DNA from: Cyrtodaria siliqua
Taxonomy: Eukaryota > Mollusca > Bivalvia > Adapedonta > Hiatellidae
DNA length: 64,000 nucleotides
Assembly (NCBI GenBank): GCA_037043455.1
Contig: JAWPHD010010204.1
Coordinates: 32,122-96,121, forward strand
Direction: 5' to 3'
In this document: in pieces, positions 23,118-35,095 of the stretch
How positions within the stretch are numbered: position 1 is the first letter of the stretch
How the letters are laid out: each line of letters opens with the position of its first letter
Notes under the pieces: generated by a model
Seen by the model: only the letters and a program-made list of their open reading frames with translations
Database searches by the model: none
What the model was told of the DNA's origin: nothing
Program-made: the position numbers and the translations under genes

Positions 23118-26100
23118 ATGGCTGAGGTGGACAGCAGAGACGATACAAACGTGTCTATTAAATGGCATCTATGCATATTTTGCCAATCAAATACTTCGGA
23201 ACATTTGGAATGTCCAGCAAAATCCAAAGCAAGTGATTCTGGAAAAGGTTACACAACATTGGTGGACTGTTTGAAGGAGTTTCGCAATGCTGAGGTCTTA
23301 CCAATTACCATAGACCTGGTGAATATGGATGTTGAGACATTAAAACGGCACGAAGCTTCTTGGCATAAATCCTGCAGGGTTCAGTACAACAGGACTAAGT
23401 TACAGCGGGTATTGAAGCGCAAGGTGAAGAGCAGTACGTCAGGAAATGATTCCGGACTAAGTGATGTTAAAATCACTAGATCAGCAAGCAATCCATCTGC
23501 AAGTTTCAGCGTTTTTTCAGACAAATTATGCTTTTTCTGTGACAAGAGTATTTCGTCTTCAGATAGATACAAGCGTGTGGCTTCAACCTTTGATTTGGAC
23601 AGAAAAGTGCGAAAATGTGCGACTGATCTTTGCGACTCTACATTGTTAACCAAATTAGCTGGTGGCGACATGGTAGCTACTGAAGCAGAATACCATGCAA
23701 ACTGTTTGACGTCTCTGTACAAACAACATGCACAGTTTTTGGAACAATCACATGAGAGTAACTCCGATGGTAACATTCATGGCATTGTGTTTGCTGAACT
23801 GCTTGCATACATTGACGAGGCTAGGTGTGATGAAGAGCGACCTTCGTTCAGGTTAGCTAACCTGGTCCAGTTGTACAATAACAGAATGGGGGAACAGGGT
23901 GTTAAGGACAGTGTGCATGCAACACGATTGAAGGACAAAATCTTGTCACAAATACCAGATCTCTCAGCACATACGAGTAAATGTAGTCAGGGTCAAGGTG
24001 TGATTTTCATGTTTAACTCTGATGTAGCAAATCTTGTACAGGAAGCGAATCGCCATAGAGACTATGATCTGGATGCAATCCATATTGCAAAGGCGGCTGA
24101 AATAGTGCGATTAGACATGTTCGACAATGTGTCCTTATTCAATGGGTCATTTCCACCACAGTGTCAAGAACATGTCATACCCAAGTCTTTGAAGGCATTA
24201 GTTGACATGGTTCTTCAGGGACCGAGCATAAAGGATCAGTCCGCAAAGGAAGGCTCAGACCTACAAGCAGCCCTAACCATATCACAGATGTTCCTTTTCA
24301 ATGCTGTAAAACATTCCAGGCATGCATCTACCTCTGGACAGGTCAGACATAAAGCGGATCGTGAAACACCGCTGCCTCTATATATTGGCCTAAAACTACA
24401 CGCTGCAACACGCAAGAAGAGACTGGTTGACATGATGTTTCAGCTTGGCATGAGCGTGTGCTATGACCGTGTTTTGCAGGTTATCACTGATCTGGCAAAT
24501 GGAACATGTGATAGGTTTGAAGCAGAAGGCGTCGTTTGTCCTGTCAATATGAAGCTAGGACTGTTCACAGTAGGTGCCCTTGATAACTGCGATCACAACC
24601 CAACATCAGCTACCGCACACGATTCCTTCCACGGAACAAGCATATCACTCTTCCAGTTTCCGACAGAGGCTGTACCTGGAACTGACAGAGGTATAACCTT
24701 GCTCCATCCTGCATCACCACACGATGACAAGCGAAAGGTTGTGCCACTCCCAGACGCCTATGCAGATGTCCCACCAGCAATACTACGCACAAAAACAATG
24801 TGTATTCCAGTAGCAATTGTTGGTCCTGTTACGCCAGCTGAAACTTCCGTTCAAGAGGCAATGCTTGAAGAACAAGAATGGCTTGTCCAAGTGAGACGTC
24901 TAGTAGACAAGACCAAACTTGAAAAAGGTGAATATGTGTCATGGGCTGCGTATCATGCTTCCCGACAGTCCCAAGAACCACATCCAGTCACCTTGGGTTC
25001 CTTGTTGCCACTCTTTTATGAGAGTGCGCACACAGTTGCCATGGTCAAGCATGGGATGGATGTGATCAGAAATGCAACACATTATGTCAATCCGGGTCAG
25101 ATCGCAGTCATGGCTGTAGACCAACCCCTGTATTCCTTGGCAAAGCAGATTCAGATGTCCTGGCCAGTTACACACGGTGAAGACAAATATCTCATTATGT
25201 TTGGTGGGCTACATATTGAAATGGCTGCATTTCGAGCACTTGGTACTTGGCTGCAAGACAGCGGTTGGACATCAGCCCTAGTTCAAGCAGATGTAACAAC
25301 GCCCGGCACTGCAGACTCATTTATTAAAGTAGCTCATGTCACAAAGACGAGACATGCCCATCAAGTCACAGCTGCTAGCCTTGCCATCCTCAAGCACAAG
25401 GCGTACCAGGCGTACATCGATTCACTTCCTGAAGAAGATCCAAAAGTTGAAATTGGCGACTGGGAGGAGCAACGGGTTGTGGCATGCCCTCACTTTCAAT
25501 ATTGGTGGCTAACTCTGAAACTGCAACTCATGGTATTGCTGTTCGTTAGAGCTGAACGCGATGGCAATTTTTGCCTCTACGTAGAGACCCTGAACAAGCT
25601 GACTCCGTGGTTCTTTGCACTGGATCAAACCAACTATGCCCGATGGTTACCTGTTCACATTCGAGACTTGAACACGCTTTCACAGGTTCATCCAGACTTA
25701 CACACTGAATTCCAGAATGGTAACTTTGTGATTCACAAAACTGCTCGTGTATCATCTGGAATGGCAATTGATCAAGGTCATGAGCAGAACAATGCGATGG
25801 TGAAGGGATCTGGGGGTGCAGTAGGCCTCACAGAAAATCCGAGTGCGTTCAGACGTTGGATGGTTGCAGGACCTGAGCTAGCAAGGATAACAATTGAATT
25901 TGAGACCGCGTTCACTGCTCAAGATGATGACACCGGTCACCATGAGCAGACTCCAGCAGTACAAACTGCATTTGCCAAGCAGGTAATGTCTCTAGTGTCA
26001 ACTATTGAAGACATGGGGAATCCCTTTCTTGAAGAGAGTGCTGATCTTCTAGTCCTGGATACAAAGGACATAGTCAATGAGTCCGTAGTTAAGACGGTCA

Positions 26101-27684
26101 GGAACATAGAACAAATAGGCGTGAAAGCGTACGATGCCTATGTAGAGCAGAGGCTAGTGAAGGCAGAAAAACCCATCTCAGACCCCATAGCGAAACAGCA
26201 ATTGCCACTCTTCAGCAGACCACAGAAAAAAAATCCATCTCGTTCAAAGCTGCAAGTAGCTGACCTAGAAGTTGATCGCGAACTTATGTCGCAGCTGTAT
26301 GTATCCTGCCAAACACGAGCAGTTAACCAAGACGACTTCTTCATGTATGAGAATCATCCCTACGCACCAAGTCTCTCAGATCATGGGAAGCTGCGTGCAA
26401 GCAACAAGTCAGATTTGATTCCATGCCTGCAAAGCCTGATTACTCCTAAGACTGATGGACCTACAGTGGACTGTATAATCTTGGATGGTGCCGCAGTAGT
26501 GCATTTACTTGCTCCAAGAACAGCGGCAACCTTCAACGAATATGCCTCTGCCATATTTTTGCCATACATTGACAGACAGTTACAGAATGCACAACGCGTG
26601 GATGTGGTTTGGGATGCATACATACCGGACAGTCTGAAGGAATCAACAAGGAAGAAGAGAGGAACAGGGATCAGACGGAGAGTTTTGGGAACATCTAAAA
26701 TTCCGACGAACTGGATGAAGTTTCTCTGTGTGGCAGAAAACAGATGAGCTGTTTGACTTTTTGACACACGCTGTTATAAACAGACAACAAACAGAACACG
26801 AGGTGTATGCCACTGATGGAGTAGACGTACTCTGCTCACAACCAAATGCAGACTGTGCCTACATTAGTCCATGCAATCATGAGGAGGCGGACACGAGAGT
26901 CATTCTTCATGCCAGTGATGCTGCAAACAAAGGCAGTAAAAAGTGCCTTATCAGGACCGTAGACACTGACATCCTCGTTCTAGCGATTGCATATGTAGAG
27001 CGAATTGGTGTCGAAGAGTTATGGGTGGCCTTTGGCACAGGCAAGGGATTTTGTTATCTACCAGCCCATGAAATTGCGTGTGCACTAGGCTCACCGAAAG
27101 CTGCATCGTTGCCGATGTTTCACGCATTCACGGGATGTGATACGGTGTCCGCATTCGCTGGGAAAGGAAAGCAAACCATGTGGGCCGTTTGGCGTGTGTA
27201 CCCAGAGATAACAGAAGCATTTGTAGACTTGTGCAGCGGCACTGATGTCATTAGTACAGAAGCTACTTCTCTGATAGAGAGATTTGTCATTCTTGTCTAC
27301 GACCGAACCAGCCAACTCAAAGACGTCAATGAAGTTAGGAAAGATCTCTTCACAAGAAAAGGCAGATTCAAGTACGACAGTCTACCTCCAACGAAAGCAG
27401 CTCTCACTGAGCATGCCAAAAGAGCTACTTATCAAGGTGGCCATGTGTGGGGGCAATCGATCAGATCACAAATGAAACTACCAGATCCGGCAGCGTGGGG
27501 TTGGACGAAAACAAACGATGGATGGGAGCCATATTGGACCCCGCTACCAGAAGCATCAAAGGGATGTCGCGAGCTCATCAAATGTGGCTGCAAGAAAGTG
27601 TGCACCACAGGCCGTTGTGGATGTTTCCGTGCTAAGTTGTCATGTACTACGCTGTGTTCATGCATGTGCATGGATTATGCATAG
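23118..27684 (+). CDS. Transposase with C-terminal XPG/FEN-like nuclease and Cys-rich tail (one frameshift)
   Basis: Frames 23118-26747 and 26728-27684 are one protein of about 1500 residues broken by a single frameshift near 26735-26745. I start at the ATG at 23118 because it has a strong Kozak context (GCCATGG). The frame is open upstream to about 23013 without another ATG, so a spliced 5' exon is possible. Two similar zinc modules come first: CIFC with HKSC (residues 19-85) and CFFC with YHANC (about 138-198). The core has VMAVDQPLYSLAKQ (about 660), MFGGLHIEMA (about 693), TPGTADSF, RHAHQVTA, and DQGHEQNNAMVKGSGGAVGL (about 884). Then comes an XPG/FEN-like set of acidic motifs: ILDGAAVV, VVWDAYIPDSL, HEEADTR, TVDTDILVLA and HAFTGCDTVSAFAGKGK, the last resembling the FEN1 helix-hairpin region. 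The end is a CxC-rich tail (CGCKKVCTTGRCGCF). I infer DNA cleavage or processing during transposition. Catalytic residues of the core are not known to me. Confidence 0.85.
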
Positions 27685-28325
27685 ACAATTGACATAATTA
27701 AGGGAGATAAATGATTGCTTGTGACCGAACAAAAAGCAATTGACATACCAAGGCAAACACATCTGGTATGCTTTGGAGGCAATGTTGTGGATATTTTCGT
27801 TATAAGATGACATTACCATGTCGTGTTCTAATTAACATTTGCATTCTCCATAGACAATTAGTGGCATTATTAAGAACACTTGATCCCAATATAGGGGACT
27901 TAAATTGTCGCTTGTGACTGAAACAGTGAAATTTATATATATCAAGACAATTAAGCATGACTATGTATTGGAGGTAACTCACTTGCATATATGTAAGATG
28001 AGTCAACTATGCCACTAGATGGTGATACCTGCCATTAATGCTTCTACTAGAATAATATATAATTAGTAGCAGTGAGCACATGCAACAAATAACATAGTTG
28101 TTTGCACAAATGCACATATATTATCGTCTGAAAACTGAATACACATATTCCAACTACGGTAGATCGAACTTTATTATTAAGCACTTCTGCCACTTCTGCA
28201 CCACTTAGATACCATGTGACCCTGCACAAGTGTTTCTATGTTATGCTATGATGTAACAAGACATATATGCTGCAAACAGAATGTAAAAATGTTACCTATA
28301 TCAAAAGTTATGGTCATTTATGTAA

Positions 28326-28683
28326 ATATATAAGCAAAATATCCCACCTCTGCCGCCAGGTGGCGCTATGTGGTGCCACATGACACCAGGGGGCGCTGCA
28401 GAAGTGTTTCCATTTTATGCTATTATGTAACAAGACATATATGCTGCAAACAGAATGTAAAAATGTTACCTAGATCAAAAGTTATGGTCATTTATGTAAA
28501 TATATAAGCAAAAAACTGCCACCTCTGCCGCCAGGTGGCGCTAGGTGGCGCCACCTGGCACCAGGTGGCGCTGTCGAAGTGGTTCTACAGCAGAAAAAGT
28601 CTGTAATGGTCATATGTATATGTGTGCAAAATTTCATGCTTGTTTCCAAAAGTGCACAAACATTTTGCTAAGCCACTGGACTA
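28326..28683 (-). repeat. Right terminal inverted repeat of the 6.16-kb transposon
   Basis: Partner of 22526-22892. Just inside it, from about 28225, one more partial unit of the TIR interior (GTTTCTATGTTATGCTATGA to AACTTTTGATATAGG on the opposite strand) is repeated, so the right arm is a longer, internally duplicated version of the left. Confidence 0.9.
28350..28575 (+). promoter_or_regulatory. Four CTCF-core-like motifs in the right TIR
   Basis: On the plus strand: CCGCCAGGTGGCGCTA (28353-28368), ACACCAGGGGGCGCTGCAG (28383-28401), CCGCCAGGTGGCGCTAG (about 28528-28544) and GCACCAGGTGGCGCTG (about 28558-28573). They mirror the left-TIR set, so the motifs of the two ends point outward from the element. 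Resemblance to CTCF is by eye only. Confidence 0.5.
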
Positions 28684-29264
28684 TATTTCATTAAATGTAT
28701 TGCAAGAGTAACATTTTAGATTTTAACTTATACATATAACTTCTAAAAAAGAATTGAAAACAAAACGTTACTTCATTTTGCAAAAGTGAAAGAATAGCCA
28801 ATTGATCATTGTTTAATTATTTCATTTTGTATCAGATGAAGAGTGGTACTGTTCCGCAGACTGCAGAAAACACTCGATAAAGAAATCAACTGGAAAGAAG
28901 GGTAAGGCAAACTCAAAGGTCAAGTCTAAGGTGAAGAGGACGTCGATCAAACGTTCGAATGTAGTCTGGAGAGGTGTATTTGACCTGAAGCGGTCAGGGA
29001 ATATGATGATGCTCTATTGGAAAATGGACATTCCTCTATTTCATAGCAACAACAATGTCAAGTATTGTATAAAGATGTTAAGGGAAATACGGCGATTTTG
29101 ATATATTTAGTACATCGATTTATTAAAAAATATATTTTATTTAAACCTGCTTGCATATAATAAAATAGTAAATATATATTTTTGTGATTTTTTCAAATAT
29201 TCTTCTTAAATTTACCATAGGCTTGAATATACTCTTACTGCACCTTAATCACCATTAAGTACTG

Positions 29265-29721
29265 GGCAACAACATGTGCGTATCACAGGAGTAGATGACA
29301 GAGAGGGCGAAACAGCAGAGATGACAACTAAGAAAGTGATACATATGATAAATTCTAAGTTACCAATCAAAGTATCCGAGAGTGAGATTGACATATCTCA
29401 TCGACTGGGGCAATTTGACAAAAGCAAGAAGAGACCCATCATAGTCAAATTTGTTAGACGACATGTCCAAAACGCCATAATGAAAAACTCAAAAATGTTG
29501 AAAGGTACGGGTATGAGGATTTAACCAAGTTAAATCAAAAAGTGTTAACGGCAATGCGGGTGAAATCCAAAGACATTATCGCAAGCGCATGGTCGAACCA
29601 GGTAAAACTGCTATTGAAATACAAATCTGACAAAATAGAAGAGGTGAAGTATAAGGACTTCAATTTCTGGTTGAGTAAGCCATGGCCAGCACAAGAATCA
29701 ACAACAGAGATGGAGGCATAA
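29265..29721 (+). pseudogene. L1/Tx1-type LINE ORF1 fragment (RRM-like nucleic-acid chaperone)
   Basis: The frame contains VRITGVDDREGE, SESEIDISHRLGQFDKSKK, RPIIVKFVRR and LKGTG, then after a frameshift EDLTKLNQKVL, YKSDKIEEVKYKDFNFWL and a stop. This is the C-terminal half of an L1-type ORF1 protein. The N-terminal coiled coil and all of ORF2 are missing. It lies in the intron of the PHD pseudogene between the MDIPLFHSNNN and GWLPERLRQ exons. Confidence 0.8.
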
Positions 29722-29802
29722 ACTGAAATACAAAGTATAATTTGTTAAAAATATAAACAATCAAAATAGACAGTCACAGACGAAACAAATAAATGGACAT
29801 AC

Positions 29803-29990
29803 AGTAGAGAGATGTAAATCAAGAAAAGAAGCGACAGTATCAGAAATGTTAGCTTTGTTGAGTTGAAGTTCCTTAGGATAGATATCATTAATCATAGTAG
29901 AAAAGAAAGGATTGCCAATGTTCAATGTCATCCAAATCCAAAGCCATCGAGAAGTGTACAACATGCTTTGAACTGTTAAAATAATTTTTA
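29803..29990 (-). pseudogene. Penelope-like RT fragment
   Basis: The minus-strand translation contains WMTLNIGNPFF, YPKELQLNKANISDT and FLDLHLS, the same blocks as the relic at about 10850-10980. About 190 bp survive, in the antisense direction within the PHD pseudogene intron. Confidence 0.75.
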
Positions 29991-31129
29991 ATAATTGTTT
30001 AAAAATATGCAGTTTGTATAGCACAGCTTTGGGGATGCTGCCAGTTTTTACAAAAATAAAACGTGTCGCGTGTTCCGTTAAAACTAGTGATTTTTACATG
30101 TAATAAATGTCAAACCATATAATTAACATTTGGATTTTATTCTGTCACATTACATGTATACCTGTGTAATAATACATATACTTATTCAAACTAACAAATT
30201 GCATTTTCATGTAGGACTGAATGGTTGGTTGCCCGAACGTTTACGCCAAGACATAATCTGGAATAGAACCGTGAACCTGAACGGTGGAGTCGGAAAGAAT
30301 GACGAGATGGACCTCGTTAACGAATTCCTGAACAAAGAATTTAAAGGTGAACTAACTTTGTTCTAGCGTTGCATTGAAAAGTGAATAAATTAAACTACAT
30401 GAAATGAGACCGTATTTCCGACTTTCTCCTTGTCATTTGTACATGCAAAATAACATCCAAGCTATTTTTTTATTTTTTTTCAGATAGTATTGTCTGCAAG
30501 AAACAAACTGACCGAAGACAACCTACAGCGTCACGGAAAGCTGGCCGGAGGAGTTGGAAGATATCTTGATGTGGTTATTCCTCACTTGCAGACAGTGCGG
30601 ACAGGAGGAAATCGACAAAAACACGCGATGACCGGGAAGAAGACATTAGGTTCTTTGTGGAGTTGTTAAGACCAGAACATTTAACGAGTGTGCTTCCGGG
30701 TCGGTGCCACAAAGCATTTCCAAATATGCGTAGTGGAGTGGAAATTAAGGACGTCGATAAAATGCTTGTTAAGATCAAAAGATAATGCAAGAAACTGGAC
30801 AGAAGAATTGTTGCAAACTAGAACTTGACGAATTGTAACATTAGGTGGATGTTAATGGAATTGATACAGACGTTGTGTTTTATAGTTATATTTGTCTATT
30901 TCTTCTACAGAGTATATCAACTATCACTGTCAAAAGAATGGCTGGGAAATACCATCACCAAAGGAGTTTAACACTACCATCACAAACATCCACCAACTGC
31001 AGAGGAAATATTAAGAAACATCCTCATTTAAATACATCTATTCTATGGGGGATGTTTCATGAGTGGTCATGTTTTGTTTGTTTATTTATTTGAACACTGG
31101 ACTCATGTTTTTATATTAATTAAGATGAC

Positions 31130-31500
31130 AGTGCCTTCGTTTTTGAAAACCGGCTGGATCAGACTATGCAGTTACACCGGAGTTATGGACATTGATTGAT
31201 ATCAATAATGCTTAAACCGGTTACACCTGTTACGGACATTGATTCAGTTTAATGTGCATATCTGACGATGATAGTGCCTTTATTATTTTTCATCTGATCT
31301 TTACCAGGCTTGGTAATTGATATCAATAACGCTTAAACCTGTTTGAAAACCAGCTGGATCGGACCATGCAGTTCAACCAGTTAATAATGGACCTTGATGC
31401 AGTTTAATGTGCATATCGGACCATGCAGTTACACCGGAGTTATGGACCTTGATTCAGTTTAATGTGCATAAGAAAATATATGACCCTTTTTTCATCAGAT
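31130..31500 (+). repeat. Dispersed repeat units with GTTTGAAAACCAGCTGGATC
   Basis: Three or four short diverged units with ACCATGCAGTTACACCGGAG, TTGATTCAGTTTAATGTGCA and TTGATATCAATAA blocks. It is related to the degenerate array at 15590-17020. Confidence 0.6.
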
Positions 31501-32217
31501 TTTTTCGATTTTATCAATGAAAGCTATGATGTGCTGGACGTAGTGTGTCTACTATAAAATGTGCAGCATATATACAAACATATATACATACAGTTACATT
31601 TAAACATAATAAGTTATGCAATGTAAGTTCCATAAATAGTCATGCAATGTAAGTTTCTAGTTCCTAGCTGTTAATGTAAATACTATTTAAACTTTTGCAT
31701 CGAGGAGAATTTTAAGAATTTGAAATGATTAATTATAATTAATACACTGAGTTTGGTGATTTGAAGAAACTTTGTATCGCCGCTTGATATTGAATTATAG
31801 ATGCATTCTCTTTTGATTGGATAATTTTTTATTTTTTTTCGGATCCCGTATAGTTGAAAATTTAGTTATCACATCTAAAATATTTTCACCCGCCAACCCA
31901 TGCTTGTATTAATTTTATTTACTTTGTTTTGTATTATTTTCTTTCACAATTTGTTATCCTGATTGCTGAGCTAATTCAGGCTTATGGTTTGGTGATTTCC
32001 AGCTATCCGTCCGCCCGTCTTGTCGTCTGCGTGTTAAGACGTTTGGTTAAAGTTTTTGTTTTCCTTTGTATCTCAAAAACGAATTGTCAGAAAGCTTTGA
32101 AACTTGTCACAAGTGTTCATGATCCTTTTACAATGTCATGACAAGAACCGTAATTCTGTCTTGTATTTTCCCCTGGATTATCCCCCTTTTTGACTTAGAT
32201 ATTTTAATTAAAGTTTA
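31501..32217. other. AT-rich stretch without a recognisable gene
   Basis: Nothing beyond simple AT-rich sequence is seen. A short open frame at 31929-32141 has no recognisable domain and no supporting splice signals. Confidence 0.4.
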
Positions 32218-32435
32218 GAGACAAATGTATCTATATGAACTATCGTACATACTGTCACCCCCTTCACCCCACCACCTCCCCTAACTCACCTACTTCTTTA
32301 GACTAAGTGAAGTCGACATATAAAACAATCATACAATTTTAGCTTGTTCAGAAAGTGAATTGTGACGCACTATCACCAGTCAGATGAGTTGTGCAAAACC
32401 TTACGAAGGACTAGAACATGAAAACGGCTGAACGA
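32218..32435 (+). repeat. Solo unit of the 200-bp repeat arrayed at 20317-21040
   Basis: Contains ATGAACTATCGTACATACTG, a C-rich tract, ACTTCTTTAGACTAAGTGAA, TTTTAGCTTGTTCAGAAA and GAGTTGTGCAAAACC in the same order as the array. Confidence 0.8.
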
Positions 32436-32969
32436 GTCTGTCGTACAAGGTACTATATAATGATTATACCCCGGCTACATTCGTGTATACACATATGCAC
32501 CTTGAGATAACTCCCTCTTCATGACTTCATTCGACAGTACCTGGAAAAAACTACTTTTTTTAAACTGATGTAAGCCGTTTTACAAACTCTATTTCTCCTT
32601 TCTTTCCAAATTCATTATTAGAATGAAACGGACTCGAACAAGAACCTGGCTTTCTGGGCTATTCGGTTTCCACTTAAACCCATTCTGCTACAAACTTAAA
32701 GGCTCTGCCCTCTTGAAAACTTTTTTCATATTTGGGTCAGTCTGTGTTGGCACAGTTTTGTTTACCGTTTTAGTTAGTCTGCAATTTACAGTCATATGCA
32801 AAGTGGAGACATTCATAATATGTCACTGTATGATGACCAGTATGTCAAAAATAGACTCAGTGATAAAAGCAGTGATACAACAGTACACTAGTGTAATACA
32901 TCTAAGCCATCAAACACAAAGGACCGATAATTTTTTGATTTTTGTTTAAAAGAAAGAAAGTAGAAAAAA

Positions 32970-33640
32970 GTACCTTTAACGACAACAGTATTTTTGGTGT
33001 TTTGAGTATCCATATATGTATAATTCACAAGGAGTGTCCCATGTAAGGTAACGACAACAGTATTGTCTGGGTGTTTTGAGTATCCATATATGTATAATTT
33101 ACCAGAATTGTCCCATGTAACGACAACAGTATTGTCTGGGTGTTTTGAGTATCCATATATGTGTAATTCACCAACAGTGTCCCATGTAAGGTAACGACAA
33201 CAGTATTGTCTGGGTGTTTTGAGTATCCATATATGTATAATTCACCAACAGTGTTACATGTAAGGTAACGACAACAGTATTGTCTGTTTTTTTGAGTATC
33301 CATATATGTATAATTCACCAGAAGTGTCCCATGTAAGGTAACGATAACAGTATTGTCTGGGTGTTTTGAGTATCCATACATGTATAATTCACCAGAACTG
33401 TCCCATGTAAGGTAACGACAACAGTATTGTCTGGGTGTTTTGAGTATCCATACAAGTATAATTCACCAGAACTGTCCCATGTAAGGTAACGATAACAGTA
33501 TTGTCTGGGTGTTTTGAGTATCCATATATATATATGTATAATTCACCAGAAGTGCCCCATGTAAGGTAACCACAACAGTATTGTCTGGGTGTTTTGAGTA
33601 TCCATATATGTATATTTCACCAGAAGTGTCCCATGTGTTA
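32970..33640 (+). repeat. 74-bp minisatellite, about nine units
   Basis: The unit contains GTAACGACAACAGTATTGTC, TGGGTGTTTTGAGTATCCAT, ATATGTATAATTCACC and AGAAGTGTCCCATGTAA. Units are 72-80 bp and closely similar, and some carry an expanded ATATAT. A minus-strand open frame through the array (33025-33381) is a by-product of the repeat and not a gene. Confidence 0.95.
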
Positions 33641-34413
33641 GGCGAAGTTTACCTACAAAGACAATACTAATCAATTCTTCGATAATTCTAATCAATTCTT
33701 CCATTTTTTTTTAATAGTTTTTGATTCTAATAGGGAGCACTCCACAGTTTAATGTACATTTCTCAATCATCAAACCCATGACAAGCTCTTAGCCTGAATC
33801 CTTGAGCAAAAATAAATCACATCATCATTGTGTCATACATTTCTTAGAAGACAATAAAATTACCCATGTTTCAATACCAAATAAAAGTATCAAAAAGCAT
33901 TTTTTGTACAACTTTAGTCCCATTTCTTTAAGATTACCCCACCCCATAAAACATGCTAAAAATGCAATTTTAGCAATATTTCAAATGTCAATAAATAAAA
34001 AAAAAAAAAATTCCTACACATATCAGGGTCATGTCTGCACTCATAATGCTCTTGCATATCAGGAAATGCTAAATTTTACATACCTAGTCCGGCATTTTAA
34101 AAAGTTATTCCATGCTGCTCTCCCCGTCAGTGAAAATCAGCCATTTTAACAACTTTTAGGAAGTTTTTGATTGGTTCACATTTTTCTATTTATAGCCTCC
34201 AAAAAACCCAAAGAATGCATATTCCAGTACACCAAAATAAACTTAGAAGTACTCATAACTGAAAAAAACATCAAACATGTGCTTCATAATTATTATAAAG
34301 ACCATCCATGGACTTAAAAGATGCTTAGTTGATTTCTTTCTGATTTACACCATGGACATTCATGCAAAACTGAGGAGTGCCCCCAATAAACTGTGTTACA
34401 TGTAATCTATATT
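33641..34413. other. AT-rich stretch without a recognisable gene
   Basis: No domain-bearing frame and no clear repeat. The open frame at 33802-34149 has the composition of AT-rich non-coding DNA. Confidence 0.4.
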
Positions 34414-34607
34414 TTAACCCTTAACCTGCTAAGCATGACTATAATAACCATTGTAAACCCAGATTAGCCTGCGAGCTGATCAGGGTTTACAATGTCCAGC
34501 TGCTGATCAGTCATTATCCCCAAAACACCCCTCTGACACATAAATGGAATGGTCTTAATTCAAATAAAGAACAGTCCATTATATATATGTAGCGGGTTAA
34601 GGGTTAA
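34414..34607. mobile_element. Small MITE with TTAACCCTTAACC-type termini, 194 bp
   Basis: The left end TTAACCCTTAACCTGCTA and right end TAGCGGGTTAAGGGTTAA are inverted repeats with one or two changes. TTAA at both outer edges could be a target duplication. It has an inner GCGAGCTGATCAGGGTTTAC segment and no coding capacity. Confidence 0.75.
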
Positions 34608-35095
34608 ACAAAATTGCATGAAATCTGCCCAGAAGTTGCTGAAGTGCAAAGGATGTGATCTATTGTTAAATAAAATCTGTAGGAACATTTCCGCCACAGT
34701 TTGGCAAGGCTGGCGCACACACTAAACAGGCAATGATAACATGTAAACAGGTTTATAAACAGGTTTATGACAGTATTCAGGATGAGAAGCATTCTCATTT
34801 ATTCAAAATGTAAATGGTTATAAATATTAATCTCATATTTCGACCATACTTTCTATCTTTCTTTCTACAGATACTTCACACAATCATTTGATTATCATGG
34901 CAGCCTCTTTTCCGAGGAAGGGTTTATGGGCCGTATGTATCACTGAAGTTCAGAAGATTTTTAACGTGCACAGGGTATTGCTCTCCTTGCACACAGGACT
35001 GAAGGATGACATATTTTCACAGTACCTTGCCTGAGTAAGATACTGCGAGAGTGCATTTGAAAAACCCAGGACGTTGTTTATACCAGAAACATAAG

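Larger units (their letters stand above)
22526..28683 (+). mobile_element. 6.16-kb TIR DNA transposon, Academ-like, nearly intact
   Basis: Ends are TAGTCCAGTGGCTTA and its inverse complement, flanked by TAT on both sides (22523-22525 and 28684-28686), a 3-bp target duplication. The TIRs extend for about 360 bp and are near-identical apart from an indel close to the tip. Inside is one long coding region of about 4.6 kb with a single frameshift. An XPG/FEN-like nuclease fused to a large transposase-like protein, with a short target duplication, fits what I recall of the Academ superfamily (AcademX-type). That placement is inference. The element sits in an intron of the PHD pseudogene and is far better preserved than its host gene, so it arrived late. 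Confidence 0.93.
21847..30836 (+). pseudogene. PHD-finger gene, decayed, split by a DNA transposon
   Basis: Exon-like blocks are 21847-22115, 22421-22501, 28836-about 29080, 30215-30346 and 30484-about 30836. The first starts MSLETFNYVSDFLKFTTEGY and later has IWCPETKYMPLNSDEDSYEF with CICKKG after it, but a stop separates the two parts. The second supplies PMIQCDHTGCSRGTW and GLTEEEIPEE in different frames; the expected HxxC zinc ligands between them are deleted. The third gives EEWYCSADCRK, a basic linker, VVWRGVFDL and MMMLYWKMDIPLFHSNNN. The fourth gives NGWLPERLRQDIIWNRTVNL; the fifth gives TEDNLQRHGKLAGGVG, then after a frameshift FFVELLRPEHL, LPGRCHKAFPNMRSGVEIKD and two stops. From memory this looks like a PHD-finger family that is multicopy in molluscs, function unknown. 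The intron at 22502-28835 contains the 6.16-kb transposon. Frameshifts, stops and the lost zinc ligands make this copy a pseudogene. Confidence 0.75.

Noticed and set aside
32970..33640. Possible CRISPR-like array
   Set aside because: Whole 74-bp units are repeated without unique spacers. It is an ordinary eukaryotic minisatellite, as is the 39-bp array.
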